From NCBI GenBank assembly GCA_963675055.2, contig CAXXJE010000002.1:124001-188000 (forward strand): DNA of 64,000 bases, written 5' to 3'. A program made the position numbers and the translations under genes. Shown here in pieces: positions 36,887 through 45,707 of the stretch (position 1 is its first letter; each line of letters begins with the position of its first letter). The notes under the pieces are model-generated. The model did not search any database, was not told where the DNA came from, and saw only the letters and a list, made by a program, of their open reading frames with translations. This DNA comes from PGYT01 sp963675055 (lineage in GTDB: Bacteria; Bacteroidota; Ignavibacteria; Ignavibacteriales; Melioribacteraceae).

Positions 36887-37044
36887 ATAGATGGCTTTAT
36901 TTTATTAATTAAATTATATCCATAATATCTAAAAAGAAGTCAACTAATATGCCAGATGGATATGTCCTAAATTGTTTAATAAACAGGAATCAGCAAAAAA
37001 CAACTGAAAATATTTTGGGTTCTGTGAATTAAATGCGTAGTGAA

Positions 37045-38262
37045 TTAAAAATCTTCAAACACTTCTTTCTTAGTTTTCGCATGTCCAAAATATCCAAGAA
37101 TTTTATTCAACACCTCATCAACAAAGGCATCGGGACATGAAGCGCCGCTTGTAACTGCGATTGTAACTTTGTCGGAATCAGAAAGATAGTTACGGGTTGT
37201 CTCTTCTATTTTCGAATGGTAATTAAAGTGGCTTATTTCCTCTCTCGAGATAATTTTATTAGCGGAGGAAATAAAAAAAGTCGTAAACTTTTCTTCCAGC
37301 AATTCTGCAAGATGAGTTGTATTTGAACTGTTGTATCCACCGACTACAACAGCAAAGTCAGCTTCCTTTCCCAGTAATCCCAAAGTGGCGTTTTGATTGT
37401 CGTTGGTGGCATAACAAAGGGTATCGCGCGTATCAGCAAAGTGATGTTTTATTTCATCCGCGCTGTACTTGTCAATCATAACTTTCTTAAGATGATCCGC
37501 AATTTCCTGTGTTTCCGATGCAAGCATTGTTGTCTGGTTCACAACTCCGACTTTTATTAGGTCCCTTTCAACCTCAAAGTCTTCGGAGTATTTCCCTTCG
37601 AACAGTTTGTAAAAATCACCGGCAGGCAGCTCTCCGGAAATTATTTTTCCCAGCAACTCAGCTTCTTCCAAATCCCGGACAATTACAGATGCACTATTTT
37701 CCCTGCTGTGCGAAAAAGTTGCCCGTGTTTCCTCGTGGTAGTGCTTGCCGTGAATAATCACCGTATAGTCCTCTTGTCCCAGTTGCGCGGCCTTATTCCA
37801 GACCTTCTCAACAAACGGACATGTTGTGTTGTAAGTGTATGGGTTAATCCCGAGTTCATTTAGTTTTTGTTCAATCTCAAGGGTAGTCCCGAAGGCGGGT
37901 ATAATTACTATGTCATCCGATGATAGTTCATTCCAATCCATTAACATATTTTCGGAAGTATCCATAATAAACTTTACACCGCGGCTAAGCAGATCCTCAT
38001 TCACTCCGGGATTATGAATCATCTCGCTTAATAGGAAAATGCGTTTCCCGGGATTCTCTTCGATAGTTTTGTATGCAATTTCAATCGCATTTTCAACACC
38101 GTAACAAAATCCGAAATGGCGGGCTATATAAAATTTTACTGGTCCGAAATCAAGCTCAGTCGGTTCGAAATCCTTCTTACGGGGATCATCAAGCTTACGT
38201 GCCTGTTTAATCCTGGCAATTATCGAACTTCTGTATTTCTCTGGAATATCAAATTTCTTCAT
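37045..38262 (-). CDS. ispH: 4-hydroxy-3-methylbut-2-enyl diphosphate reductase, long form
   Basis: A 405-residue IspH (LytB), the last enzyme of the methylerythritol phosphate isoprenoid pathway. It reduces HMBPP to IPP and DMAPP through a [4Fe-4S] cluster. The cluster cysteines lie in HFGFCYGVENAI (Cys53), NTTCPFVEKVW and TSGASCPDAFVDE. The protein is about 90 residues longer than the Escherichia coli type. It has an N-terminal extension and an expanded middle like those of cyanobacterial and plant IspH. It is the only MEP-pathway gene in the window. Confidence 0.93.
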   Translation of the reverse strand: MKKFDIPEKYRSSIIARIKQARKLDDPRKKDFEPTELDFGPVKFYIARHFGFCYGVENAIEIAYKTIEENPGKRIFLLSEMIHNPGVNEDLLSRGVKFIMDTSENMLMDWNELSSDDIVIIPAFGTTLEIEQKLNELGINPYTYNTTCPFVEKVWNKAAQLGQEDYTVIIHGKHYHEETRATFSHSRENSASVIVRDLEEAELLGKIISGELPAGDFYKLFEGKYSEDFEVERDLIKVGVVNQTTMLASETQEIADHLKKVMIDKYSADEIKHHFADTRDTLCYATNDNQNATLGLLGKEADFAVVVGGYNSSNTTHLAELLEEKFTTFFISSANKIISREEISHFNYHSKIEETTRNYLSDSDKVTIAVTSGASCPDAFVDEVLNKILGYFGHAKTKKEVFEDF

Positions 38263-38292
38263 AAAGCAATAGAACGCAGATTTTTATGATGA

Positions 38293-38691
38293 TTATGATT
38301 TATAATGATTTAAATTCAGAAGAAAACACTTTTCTTTTAAACTTTGGAATTTTTCGAAATTAAATAACAAACCCACTTCAATATTAGTTGCTTTTAAATA
38401 ATTAACCAATTGATTCTCATGCTCTTCACACAAATTCTCAGCAGCTTTCAATTCTACAATAGCTTTATCTTCAACTACTATATCAGCAAAGTATTCACCA
38501 ATTGATTGCCCTTCATACTTAACTTTTATCGGTTTTTGTTTTTCAGCAACCATTCTAAGTTTCTGTAGTTCAATCATCATAGCATTTTCATATACTTTCT
38601 CTAGGAATCCATAACCTAGTTTATTATAAACCACATAAAATGCTTTGATAATATTCTCAGTAATCTCCGAATGTTTACAATTATCATCCAT
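38293..38691 (-). CDS. GxxExxY family protein
   Basis: A 132-residue protein with the family core YNKLGYGFLEKVYENAM, then VKYEGQSIGEYFADIVVEDKAIVELKA and a C-terminal LLNFEKFQSLKEKCF. The GxxExxY family is widespread and related in fold to PD-(D/E)xK nucleases, but no function is established. It stands alone between ispH and the DUF2911 gene. Confidence 0.85.
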   Translation of the reverse strand: MDDNCKHSEITENIIKAFYVVYNKLGYGFLEKVYENAMMIELQKLRMVAEKQKPIKVKYEGQSIGEYFADIVVEDKAIVELKAAENLCEEHENQLVNYLKATNIEVGLLFNFEKFQSLKEKCFLLNLNHYKS

Positions 38692-38738
38692 CTTAATTGA
38701 TCATAATAATCTTAATTAATCTGCGTTCTATTAATACT

Positions 38739-40067
38739 CTACTTAAGTTTTTCTTCCAGTTGTTTAAGCATAGGCGATGCATTCTTCAGTGTGTTTTCAT
38801 CTTTCTTCGCTAACTCCCATGACTTAGCAAGTGATTCTTTAGCACCATCCGAATTACCGTTTTTATAAAATACGTACGCCTTCAGATAATTATTCCAATA
38901 ATTGGACTCAAGCTCAAGTGATTTATTAATCCAGCCGAGAGCCTTATCAAGATAGATGTCGTTCTGAATGGCATAGTTAGTTGAACGGGCATATCGCGCC
39001 CAATCATCCGGCTTTTCTTTGATAGCAGTTTCAATATTCTTCAAAGCCTGTTCATTTGTATTGACTTCAACGGTCATGGGCACCATCAGTTTTGCCCATA
39101 CCAGTGCAAATGTAGAGCTATTACCGGTCAAATCTGTGAAGCAATATTTCAGTCGTTCTATTTTATGATCGAGTGTTTTCGGTGTAACCTCAAATCTTAG
39201 CAAGTCCTGAGTTTTATCATACCTGAACGCACCCCACTGCTCCGCGGTTTTGTTAATAATAACCGTCCATTCATTTTTCGACGGGATCGTAAAGAATGAA
39301 TACTTGCCGGCCGGAATATCATGTCCGTTCAGTTTCAAGTCTGTGCTAAATTCAACGGTAGTCGCTTCATTTGCACCTGATCTCCAAACTTTAGAATAAG
39401 GCACGAGTTCGCCCCAAATAGTTCTATCTTTAACTCCCGGTGCACCGAAGGTTGCTGTTATATCAGTTAATCCTACTCTTTGCGTAACCTTTGTTAACGG
39501 ACTTAATCGCAAATCCTTTGCTTCCGGATCAGTCTGAAATGCATCTATCTTAAACGTGACTTTTAGTTTATCCCATGCAAAGACAACCATACTCGAGTTT
39601 TTGGATACAAAGTCAAAGCTGAACATCATTCTTTCCGTGAAATTACTTTCTTCAGGTTTTAAATTAACCGCAAGTACATTCAACGATTCATCATAATTAT
39701 ATGCGCCCCACTGATCGGCATTAGAGTTCAAAATCAAACTCCATTCATCCTCGCCTGGGATTGTAAACAACGCATATTTTCCCGCTTTAATTTCATTGCC
39801 GTCAAGTTTGACATCCGTACTAAACTCTATTGTAGTTGCATTATTAGCACCTGTGCGCCAGACTTTACCGTAAGGAACAAGTTCGCCCCAGATTTGCCGT
39901 CCTTTAACAGCGGGTCTGTGATAATCAATCGCAACTTCTGTGAATCCTACTTTCTGATACGCTGTTGCCGCCGGACTAAGCTGAGGCAGATCGGGCTGAG
40001 CATATAGCTGAAAACATGATACAAGCAGCATCACAAATACAGCACGATAGTATTTACGAATACTCAT
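38739..40067 (-). CDS. Tandem DUF2911 protein with C-terminal TPR helices
   Basis: A 442-residue exported protein with signal peptide (about 1-23). Two DUF2911 repeats (about 30-175 and 190-335) share the near-identical block IWGELVPYGKVWR/SGAN, followed by ATTxEFSTDxKLxG and the AGKYxxFTIP strand. The C-terminal 100 residues are helical TPR-like repeats (LEKSWELAKKDENTLKNA). The function of DUF2911 is unknown. Two copies in one chain indicate an internal duplication. Confidence 0.88.
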   Translation of the reverse strand: MSIRKYYRAVFVMLLVSCFQLYAQPDLPQLSPAATAYQKVGFTEVAIDYHRPAVKGRQIWGELVPYGKVWRTGANNATTIEFSTDVKLDGNEIKAGKYALFTIPGEDEWSLILNSNADQWGAYNYDESLNVLAVNLKPEESNFTERMMFSFDFVSKNSSMVVFAWDKLKVTFKIDAFQTDPEAKDLRLSPLTKVTQRVGLTDITATFGAPGVKDRTIWGELVPYSKVWRSGANEATTVEFSTDLKLNGHDIPAGKYSFFTIPSKNEWTVIINKTAEQWGAFRYDKTQDLLRFEVTPKTLDHKIERLKYCFTDLTGNSSTFALVWAKLMVPMTVEVNTNEQALKNIETAIKEKPDDWARYARSTNYAIQNDIYLDKALGWINKSLELESNYWNNYLKAYVFYKNGNSDGAKESLAKSWELAKKDENTLKNASPMLKQLEEKLK

Positions 40068-40211
40068 TGGTCCTCCTGGTTTGTATTTATATTAAACTAT
40101 AATAAGATAATTGATCGAATAATAATCGAAATAAGGATGAGAAACAAAATAAAACCGATTCCCCGGGATAATGCCGGCACAATTTAACTATTAACGCGGG
40201 AAAATGAAACC

Positions 40212-41085
40212 TCACTGATCATATATCCTTTTCTCCATACCGGCATCGCCCTGCAAACCGCCGGTATGAAGCGCTACAATAACAGATCCTGCCGGGAAAT
40301 AATTTTTCTTCGCAAGGTCCCGTATTCCAAACAGCATTTGGTGCTTCAAAATCATTTTTAAATTCCAGCAATTCGTGATTTACCTTTGCATAGCCGCCGA
40401 AATGATAATCCGGAATTATTTTCCAATTTAAATACTGTTTCCCGATGACTGCATTACAAGTTCACTTACATCTTTTATCAGGAACTCACTCCCTTTAAGA
40501 ACCGGGAAACCGAGTACTGTAACATCTTCCGGCGCACCGGATATGAAGAGTACCTCCGGTTCCGCAAGGCGTATACAAGTAATTATAATCAAGGTTGATA
40601 CAATAAGGAATCTCGGCACACCCTTTAACAGCGAATTCATTTGTTCCGCCTTCAGGCAGTATGTAAACATCACCGAAAACTTTTTTTATTTCATCGAAGT
40701 ACTCCCCGGTATGAATAAGCCGAAAAGTACGGCGATCTTCATGAACCAGCTTCATTCCCTGCTCAACAGCAAACTCAAGTGTTGGATTAAGAGGTAAATA
40801 CTCCTCACCTCTTATTATTCCTATTGTCTTAAAACCAAGTTCCCTGCCGGCAGCCGCAGTTGAATAAATATGATTCGAGAAAGCTCCGCCGAATGTGAGA
40901 ATAGTATCGTAACCTTCATCTTCCGCTTTCTGTAGATTGTGTTTCAGTTTATACCATTTGTTGCCGGTTATATGCGGATGGATCAGGTCCAGTCTTTTCA
41001 GCAATATACTTATATCAGATGTGACTCCCGGAAGCCTTTTCTCATTTAACACAGCTTTGGATTCATCGACGAGGTTAAAGTCCAT
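40212..41085 (-). pseudogene. Broken ACC deaminase / D-cysteine desulfhydrase family gene
   Basis: A PLP-dependent fold-type II enzyme of the ACC deaminase/D-cysteine desulfhydrase family, disrupted several times. The first 180 residues are intact (LLKRLDLIHPHITGNKWYKLKHNL, with the PLP lysine in GNKWYKLK, and TFGGAFSNH). The frame shifts just after TPCGTGGTL into ISGAPEDVTVLGFPVLKG and breaks again after SSGNS into NWKIIPDYHFGGYAKVNHELLEF. A segment is missing before MLFGIRDLAKKNYFPAGS, and the gene ends LHTGGLQGDAGMEKRIYDQ in yet another frame. At least three lesions make sequencing error an unlikely sole cause. Confidence 0.88.
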
Positions 41086-41098
41086 TTATATAAAACAC

Positions 41099-41124
41099 CT
41101 GAAGAGTCACAACTGACTCTCCAG
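41099..41124 (-). terminator. Intrinsic terminator of the aldo/keto reductase gene
   Basis: On the minus strand, CTGGAGAGTCA pairs with TGACTCTTCAG (one G-U pair) around a 4-base loop and is followed by GTGTTTTATAT. It lies between the reductase stop and the broken PLP-enzyme gene. Confidence 0.65.
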
Positions 41125-41155
41125 ATTCCTTTCAAATATTAGATAAAGTAGATCA

Positions 41156-42124
41156 CTACCACGCATATGCTTCCGGAGCCTGGTTACCGGGTCCCGGCCA
41201 GATTTCGTCTAACCTGGCAAATGTTTTCTCATCCAGTTTAATATCAAGCGCTTTCACATTACTCTCCAACTGCTCTATCGTACGCGGCCCTACAATAGGA
41301 GAAGTAACAACAGGATTGCCCAACACCCACGCCAGCGCTACATCTGCAGGTTCATGTCCCAGCTCTTTACAGAATACTTCATACTCTTCTATCTGTGGTT
41401 TAAGTTTCTCGGCAGATTTCAACAACGGTTCACGGGTTCTACGGCCTTCCTTAGTCTTTTCGAGAATTCCACACAGCAGACCCCCCGCCATAGGACTCCA
41501 TGGAATCAGCCCAACACCGAATGCCTTGCATGCCGGAGTTACTTCCAGTTCGATCTGTCTGTTCCGTAAACTGTAAATCGACTGCTCAGAAACCAGTCCA
41601 AGAAAGTTTCTGTTTTTTGCGAGAGTATTAGCTTCGGCTATATTCCATGCAGCGAAATTGCTGCTTCCGACATAAGTGATTTTCCCTTCAGCTATCAGCT
41701 GTTCCATAGCCTGGAACACCTCTTCCCATGGAGTATTCCGGTCAATATGATGCATCTGGTAAAGATCAATATGATCGGTGTTCAATCGTTTGAGACTGGC
41801 TTCACAAGCCCGCTTAATATGATAAGCCGACAACCATCTGTCGTTAACACCCTCTTCCATCTTGCCGTACACCTTGGTCGCAAGAACAATTTTATCTCTT
41901 CTGCTTCCCTGTGAGAGCCAGTTGCCGATCAGGTTTTCAGTATAGCCGGGACCTTTTTCCCAGCCGTAAACATTCGCAGTATCGAAAAAATTGATGCCGA
42001 GTTCCAGCGCCTGATCCATTATTTTAAAGCTGTCGTCATCACTTGTATACGGGCCGAAATTCATAGTACCCAGGCATAACCTGCTAACCTGAAGTCCGCT
42101 TCGTCCGAGATATGTATATTCCAT
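41156..42124 (-). CDS. Aldo/keto reductase
   Basis: A 322-residue NADP-dependent oxidoreductase with a TIM-barrel fold. Catalytic tetrad elements are FDTANVYGWE (Asp, Tyr), VLATKVYG (Lys) and LYQMHHIDRNTP (His). The nucleotide-binding segment near the C-terminus reads SPIVGPRTIEQLESNV. It resembles the YajO/Tas-like general aldehyde reductases; the substrate is unknown. A terminator follows it. The region upstream is shared divergently with the lipoprotein gene at 42263. Confidence 0.92.
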   Translation of the reverse strand: MEYTYLGRSGLQVSRLCLGTMNFGPYTSDDDSFKIMDQALELGINFFDTANVYGWEKGPGYTENLIGNWLSQGSRRDKIVLATKVYGKMEEGVNDRWLSAYHIKRACEASLKRLNTDHIDLYQMHHIDRNTPWEEVFQAMEQLIAEGKITYVGSSNFAAWNIAEANTLAKNRNFLGLVSEQSIYSLRNRQIELEVTPACKAFGVGLIPWSPMAGGLLCGILEKTKEGRRTREPLLKSAEKLKPQIEEYEVFCKELGHEPADVALAWVLGNPVVTSPIVGPRTIEQLESNVKALDIKLDEKTFARLDEIWPGPGNQAPEAYAW

Positions 42125-42262
42125 AACATCCTCCTTTCCATTTACACTAAATATTGGAATTGCATTAATAGAAACTTGTATTTAACTTTTTAGTATATCA
42201 TCCTGCCGAAATAAAAGTTATCAAAACATATTCCGGCGTAATCTAATAAACTTGAGTATAAA

Positions 42263-42793
42263 ATGAAGTTAATAAGAATAATAATATTATCATTATTTAT
42301 TGTAAGTCTTCTTTCTTGCAGGGCACTTGAAGAAGCTGTGAATCAAAACTTCAGACAGGTAAGATATTTTGCGACATCAATAAGAGAGATAGAAAGAAAC
42401 AAAATCACTTTCGCAAACGGCACACTTTGGAAAACAGACCGGTTATTCATTGGTGTTAATATGTCGCCGGTTTTCGTTGTACTGGATGAAACACGTAATC
42501 GAGGCTGGATGTATTTCCGGGAAACAAAGATTGGCATTACCCAGATCACTGCGGACTTCTTTAAATATGAAGATGGGAATACAAATTTCCTTAAATCTTT
42601 CCAGAACGACGGAGCAGTAATCGAACTCGCAGATGGCTCGTTATGGATAGTACCGGTCAGTCAAAGAGAGATGATCAGCACGTGGTTCTTGAATACAGAG
42701 ATAATAGTTAACGACGAAGGAAACGTTCTTATCAATCCTGAAAAAATGGAGTATATATCATCAGTAAGATTAGACACATCAATTCCGGAATGA
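42263..42793 (+). CDS. Lipoprotein of unknown function
   Basis: A 176-residue predicted lipoprotein (signal LFIVSLLSCRALEE, Cys near residue 19). The soluble part is beta-rich with TFANGTLWKTDRLFIGVNMSPVFVVLDE and a second similar module (VIELADGSLWIVPVSQ). It matches no family I recognise. The gene lies 4 bases before the next reading frame on the same strand, so the two are probably co-transcribed. Confidence 0.7.
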   Translation: MKLIRIIILSLFIVSLLSCRALEEAVNQNFRQVRYFATSIREIERNKITFANGTLWKTDRLFIGVNMSPVFVVLDETRNRGWMYFRETKIGITQITADFFKYEDGNTNFLKSFQNDGAVIELADGSLWIVPVSQREMISTWFLNTEIIVNDEGNVLINPEKMEYISSVRLDTSIPE

Positions 42794-42797
42794 TGAG

Positions 42798-43895
42798 TTG
42801 CTGCGATTACTAATTTATTACATATTAATTCATTTCTTTTTATCAATCAGCATAACGGCTCAGAAAAATCTACTCTCGCAAATAGAGGGAACTGTGCAAG
42901 ATAAGTCAAGTAAAAAGCCCCTTGGAAACGTAAACGTTTATCTCGCCAACTCGATGATAGGATCTGCAACAAACAATAAAGGTCATTACGAAATTAGAGG
43001 ATTATCGGCCGGTCGTTATAAACTGATTGTTTCAAGCATTGGTTATTATCACCGGGTAAGAGAGTTTGAAATAAAGTCCGGTGAGTCATCTACAATTAAT
43101 ATACGCTTAGTTAAACGGACATATGAACTTCCGACCGTAAATGTAATCGATGAAGAAGACTACGAGTGGCTCGATAATTACGATATATTTGTTAGAGAGT
43201 TTATCGGTGAAACCGACAACTCCGATGATACCGAAATCATAAATCCGTTCCTGTTAAATTTCAGTAAAAATATTAATGGAAACCTAACAGCAAGTATCCC
43301 CGAGCCTCTGGAAATAATGAATCGCGCACTTGGTTACAGGATACTCTATTTTCTCGAACAATTCGAATACGATGATATCGGCTCCGTAAGATATGCCGGC
43401 TATCCGGTTTTCGAGGAATTAAATCTACCCGATGAAGAAATGAAAGTAGAATGGGATGAGCAGCGATACGAAACATACCTTGGTTCATTCAGACATTTTA
43501 TTAAGGCAATGTGTGACAAATACATTTATGAAAATACTGAGAATGTCGACTCCCTTGACATTAATCAGGATGAACTGGACAGGTATTCAACTGTAATATA
43601 TCACAAGGTGCCCTGGGAAAAGGAATCTTACGAACACAGGTTTGCTGTTGAAGCTGATAAATTATTAGCCCCCGGGAGCAAACCGAACGAATTGAAATTC
43701 AGCTTCCCGAATTACCTCCAGATAAATTACAGCACGGGATTTCTTTCATCGCGGACTTCCACATTGAAATTACATGCGGATACGGTTAACATAGATATAA
43801 ACGGCAGATATCATGATGAATATAAAATACAACGATTCGGATACTGGGCGGAACAGCGTATCGCGGATATGCTTCCGCTTGATTACAAACCTTAA
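42798..43895 (+). CDS. Exported protein with carboxypeptidase regulatory-like domain (paralogue A)
   Basis: A 365-residue exported protein. The start is TTG at 42798, because the nearby ATG codons are out of frame. A signal peptide (about 1-21) is followed by a CarboxypepD-regulatory-like beta-sandwich (about 25-110, GTVQDKSSKKPLGNVNVYLANSMIG). A long C-terminal domain ends in RFGYWAEQRIADMLPLDYKP. It is closely related to the next gene. No barrel is present, so it is not a TonB receptor. It may be a surface or periplasmic protein of unknown role. Confidence 0.8.
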   Translation: MLRLLIYYILIHFFLSISITAQKNLLSQIEGTVQDKSSKKPLGNVNVYLANSMIGSATNNKGHYEIRGLSAGRYKLIVSSIGYYHRVREFEIKSGESSTINIRLVKRTYELPTVNVIDEEDYEWLDNYDIFVREFIGETDNSDDTEIINPFLLNFSKNINGNLTASIPEPLEIMNRALGYRILYFLEQFEYDDIGSVRYAGYPVFEELNLPDEEMKVEWDEQRYETYLGSFRHFIKAMCDKYIYENTENVDSLDINQDELDRYSTVIYHKVPWEKESYEHRFAVEADKLLAPGSKPNELKFSFPNYLQINYSTGFLSSRTSTLKLHADTVNIDINGRYHDEYKIQRFGYWAEQRIADMLPLDYKP

Positions 43896-43928
43896 TAAAC
43901 CAGATTTCTTTAAGAAATCCGGTTTATT
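43894..43928 (+). terminator. Terminator after paralogue A
   Basis: AATAAACC-A-GATTTC pairs with GAAATC-C-GGTTTATT (one mismatch) around a 5-base loop, overlapping the stop codon and followed by ATTTTAG. Confidence 0.7.
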
Positions 43929-43957
43929 ATTTTAGCAAATAAAAACAGCGGAGAACA

Positions 43958-45106
43958 ATGACCAAGCAAATCACTATCGAAATAATAGTTTTCCTTATCA
44001 CCCTCAGCACTTCCAGTTTTGCGCAGAATAAGTGGACACTTACGGGAACTGTAGTTGATGAATCCAATAAAGAGCCCATACCGATCGTAAACATTTATAT
44101 TTCTAATACTACAATTGGTACAACTTCCGATAACAAAGGAATGTTTAGAATACCCGCCATTCCATTTGAATCCATTACTGTTGTGTTCTCATGTATCGGT
44201 TTCGAAACTGTTACAAAACAAGTCATATTCAAGGATGATAAAACTCTACATCTGAATGTTGAAATGGAAGAGATGGCTTACGACCTGCCATCAATCAATG
44301 TTGTTGAGAAAGAAAACGAGGAATGGCAGCGTAACTTTCGTGTTTTCAGTCTTCAATTTCTCGGGAATAATTATGATCCCGATGAATCCGAAATAACCAA
44401 TCCATACAGTATTAACTTTTCATCTACCTTCGAAGGCAAACTTACCGCGGAATGTAAGGTGCCGCTGGTTATCCTGAATGACTATCTCGGATATAAAATC
44501 ACCTATCATCTTAAAGAATTTGTCTATCATAATCCAAATCTGAAATTCTATGGAACAATGTTCTTCAAAGAAAACCTTTCTCCGGATTCAGAAAAAGCAG
44601 ATAAACAGTTGCGTAACCGACAATTTGCGTATGCCGGATCCATGCGCCACCTGCTTAAAACAATGAACAATTTCTTTGTACAATCACAGGAAGATACTGC
44701 TTATAAAGTCTCACCTGAAGATGAGACCAGACTTGAAATGAACAGTGATTATATGAGCCGTGAAGGATTTACAGTGAGTATTACAAACAGACTGCCGAAG
44801 AAACTTAATAAACCTTCAACAGCATTTCCGGTGAATACAAACTCACTGATCAGACAGGGCATATCTACGAATGAACTTGTGTTAAGATTTCAAAACTTCC
44901 TCCGTATAGATTTTAATCCGCAGCTAATTGAGGGAAAGTTAAGTGACATTGGTTCAGGTCTGAAGCATTCATGGATTACACTTGAAAGCCGTGAGGCTTA
45001 TATTGACCTCACCTCGTGGTCAATTGATGAATATACGATTCGTTCTTACGGACACTGGGCGAATATGCGGGTTCTCGATATGCTGCCGTTGGATTACAAA
45101 CCTTAA
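43958..45106 (+). CDS. Exported protein with carboxypeptidase regulatory-like domain (paralogue B)
   Basis: A 382-residue protein with signal peptide (about 1-22, ending in SFAQ) and a CarboxypepD-regulatory-like domain (TGTVVDESNKEPIPIVNIYISNTT). It has the same long C-terminal domain as paralogue A, ending RSYGHWANMRVLDMLPLDYKP. Both copies share the DYNPFSINFS-like middle (ITNPYSINFSSTFEGKLTA versus IINPFLLNFSKNINGNLTA). It arose by tandem duplication and has its own matching terminator hairpin. The function is unknown. Confidence 0.85.
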   Translation: MTKQITIEIIVFLITLSTSSFAQNKWTLTGTVVDESNKEPIPIVNIYISNTTIGTTSDNKGMFRIPAIPFESITVVFSCIGFETVTKQVIFKDDKTLHLNVEMEEMAYDLPSINVVEKENEEWQRNFRVFSLQFLGNNYDPDESEITNPYSINFSSTFEGKLTAECKVPLVILNDYLGYKITYHLKEFVYHNPNLKFYGTMFFKENLSPDSEKADKQLRNRQFAYAGSMRHLLKTMNNFFVQSQEDTAYKVSPEDETRLEMNSDYMSREGFTVSITNRLPKKLNKPSTAFPVNTNSLIRQGISTNELVLRFQNFLRIDFNPQLIEGKLSDIGSGLKHSWITLESREAYIDLTSWSIDEYTIRSYGHWANMRVLDMLPLDYKP

Positions 45107-45138
45107 TAAACCTGATTTCATTAAGAAATTGGGTTTAT
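45106..45138 (+). terminator. Terminator after paralogue B
   Basis: ATAAACCTGATTTC pairs with GAAATTGGGTTTAT around ATTAA. It is nearly the same hairpin as after paralogue A and was evidently duplicated with the gene. Confidence 0.65.
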
Positions 45139-45210
45139 AGCAAGTCAGCTTGGTATAAATAATTTACATGTCTATATTGCCTTCCAAAATTTGGACATTA
45201 AGGAACTTTT

Positions 45211-45696
45211 ATGATCAATGTATTATTCGTTTGTATGGGAAATATCTGCCGCTCACCCAGTGGAGAAGCGGTAATGAATGGTGTTGTTAAAAAAGCCGGA
45301 CTTGAAGACAATATACTCTGCGACTCCGCCGGAACTATTGCCTTTCACGAAGGCGAGAAAGCTGATTCCAGAATGCAGACCCATGCATTCAAGCGCGGAT
45401 ACGATTTAACCAGCATTGCCAGAAAAATCAGATTCGGTGATTTTGAAGAATTCGACTATATAATTACGATGGACAACGCGAATTATGCCGACGTACTTGC
45501 TTTGGATACGGATGGAGTTTTTTCAAACAAGGTCAGTAAAATGGTGAGCTACTGTACAAAGTATAGCGATGCTGAAGTCCCGGATCCTTATTACGGCGGA
45601 CCGGAAGGATTTGAGCATGTGCTCGATCTTCTCGAAGATGCCTGCGAAGGACTACTGGAAAAGATTAAGAAGGATCACCCGGAACTGACAAATTAG
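45211..45696 (+). CDS. Low-molecular-weight protein phosphatase
   Basis: A 161-residue phosphatase with the P-loop FVCMGNICRSPS (nucleophile Cys8, Arg14) and the general-acid loop VPDPYYGGPEGF. It is 11 bases upstream of a fructosamine-kinase gene. In bacteria, LMW phosphatases beside fructosamine-3-kinase homologues act on phosphorylated ribulosamine or erythrulosamine adducts on proteins, so a sugar-adduct deglycation role is likelier here than tyrosine signalling. That is inference from context. Confidence 0.92.
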   Translation: MINVLFVCMGNICRSPSGEAVMNGVVKKAGLEDNILCDSAGTIAFHEGEKADSRMQTHAFKRGYDLTSIARKIRFGDFEEFDYIITMDNANYADVLALDTDGVFSNKVSKMVSYCTKYSDAEVPDPYYGGPEGFEHVLDLLEDACEGLLEKIKKDHPELTN

Positions 45697-45707
45697 TATG
45701 AGTCAGG

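Noticed and set aside
40428..40673. An 81-codon frame treated as a separate small gene
   Set aside because: Its C-terminal half continues the broken ACC deaminase-family sequence, so it belongs to the pseudogene.
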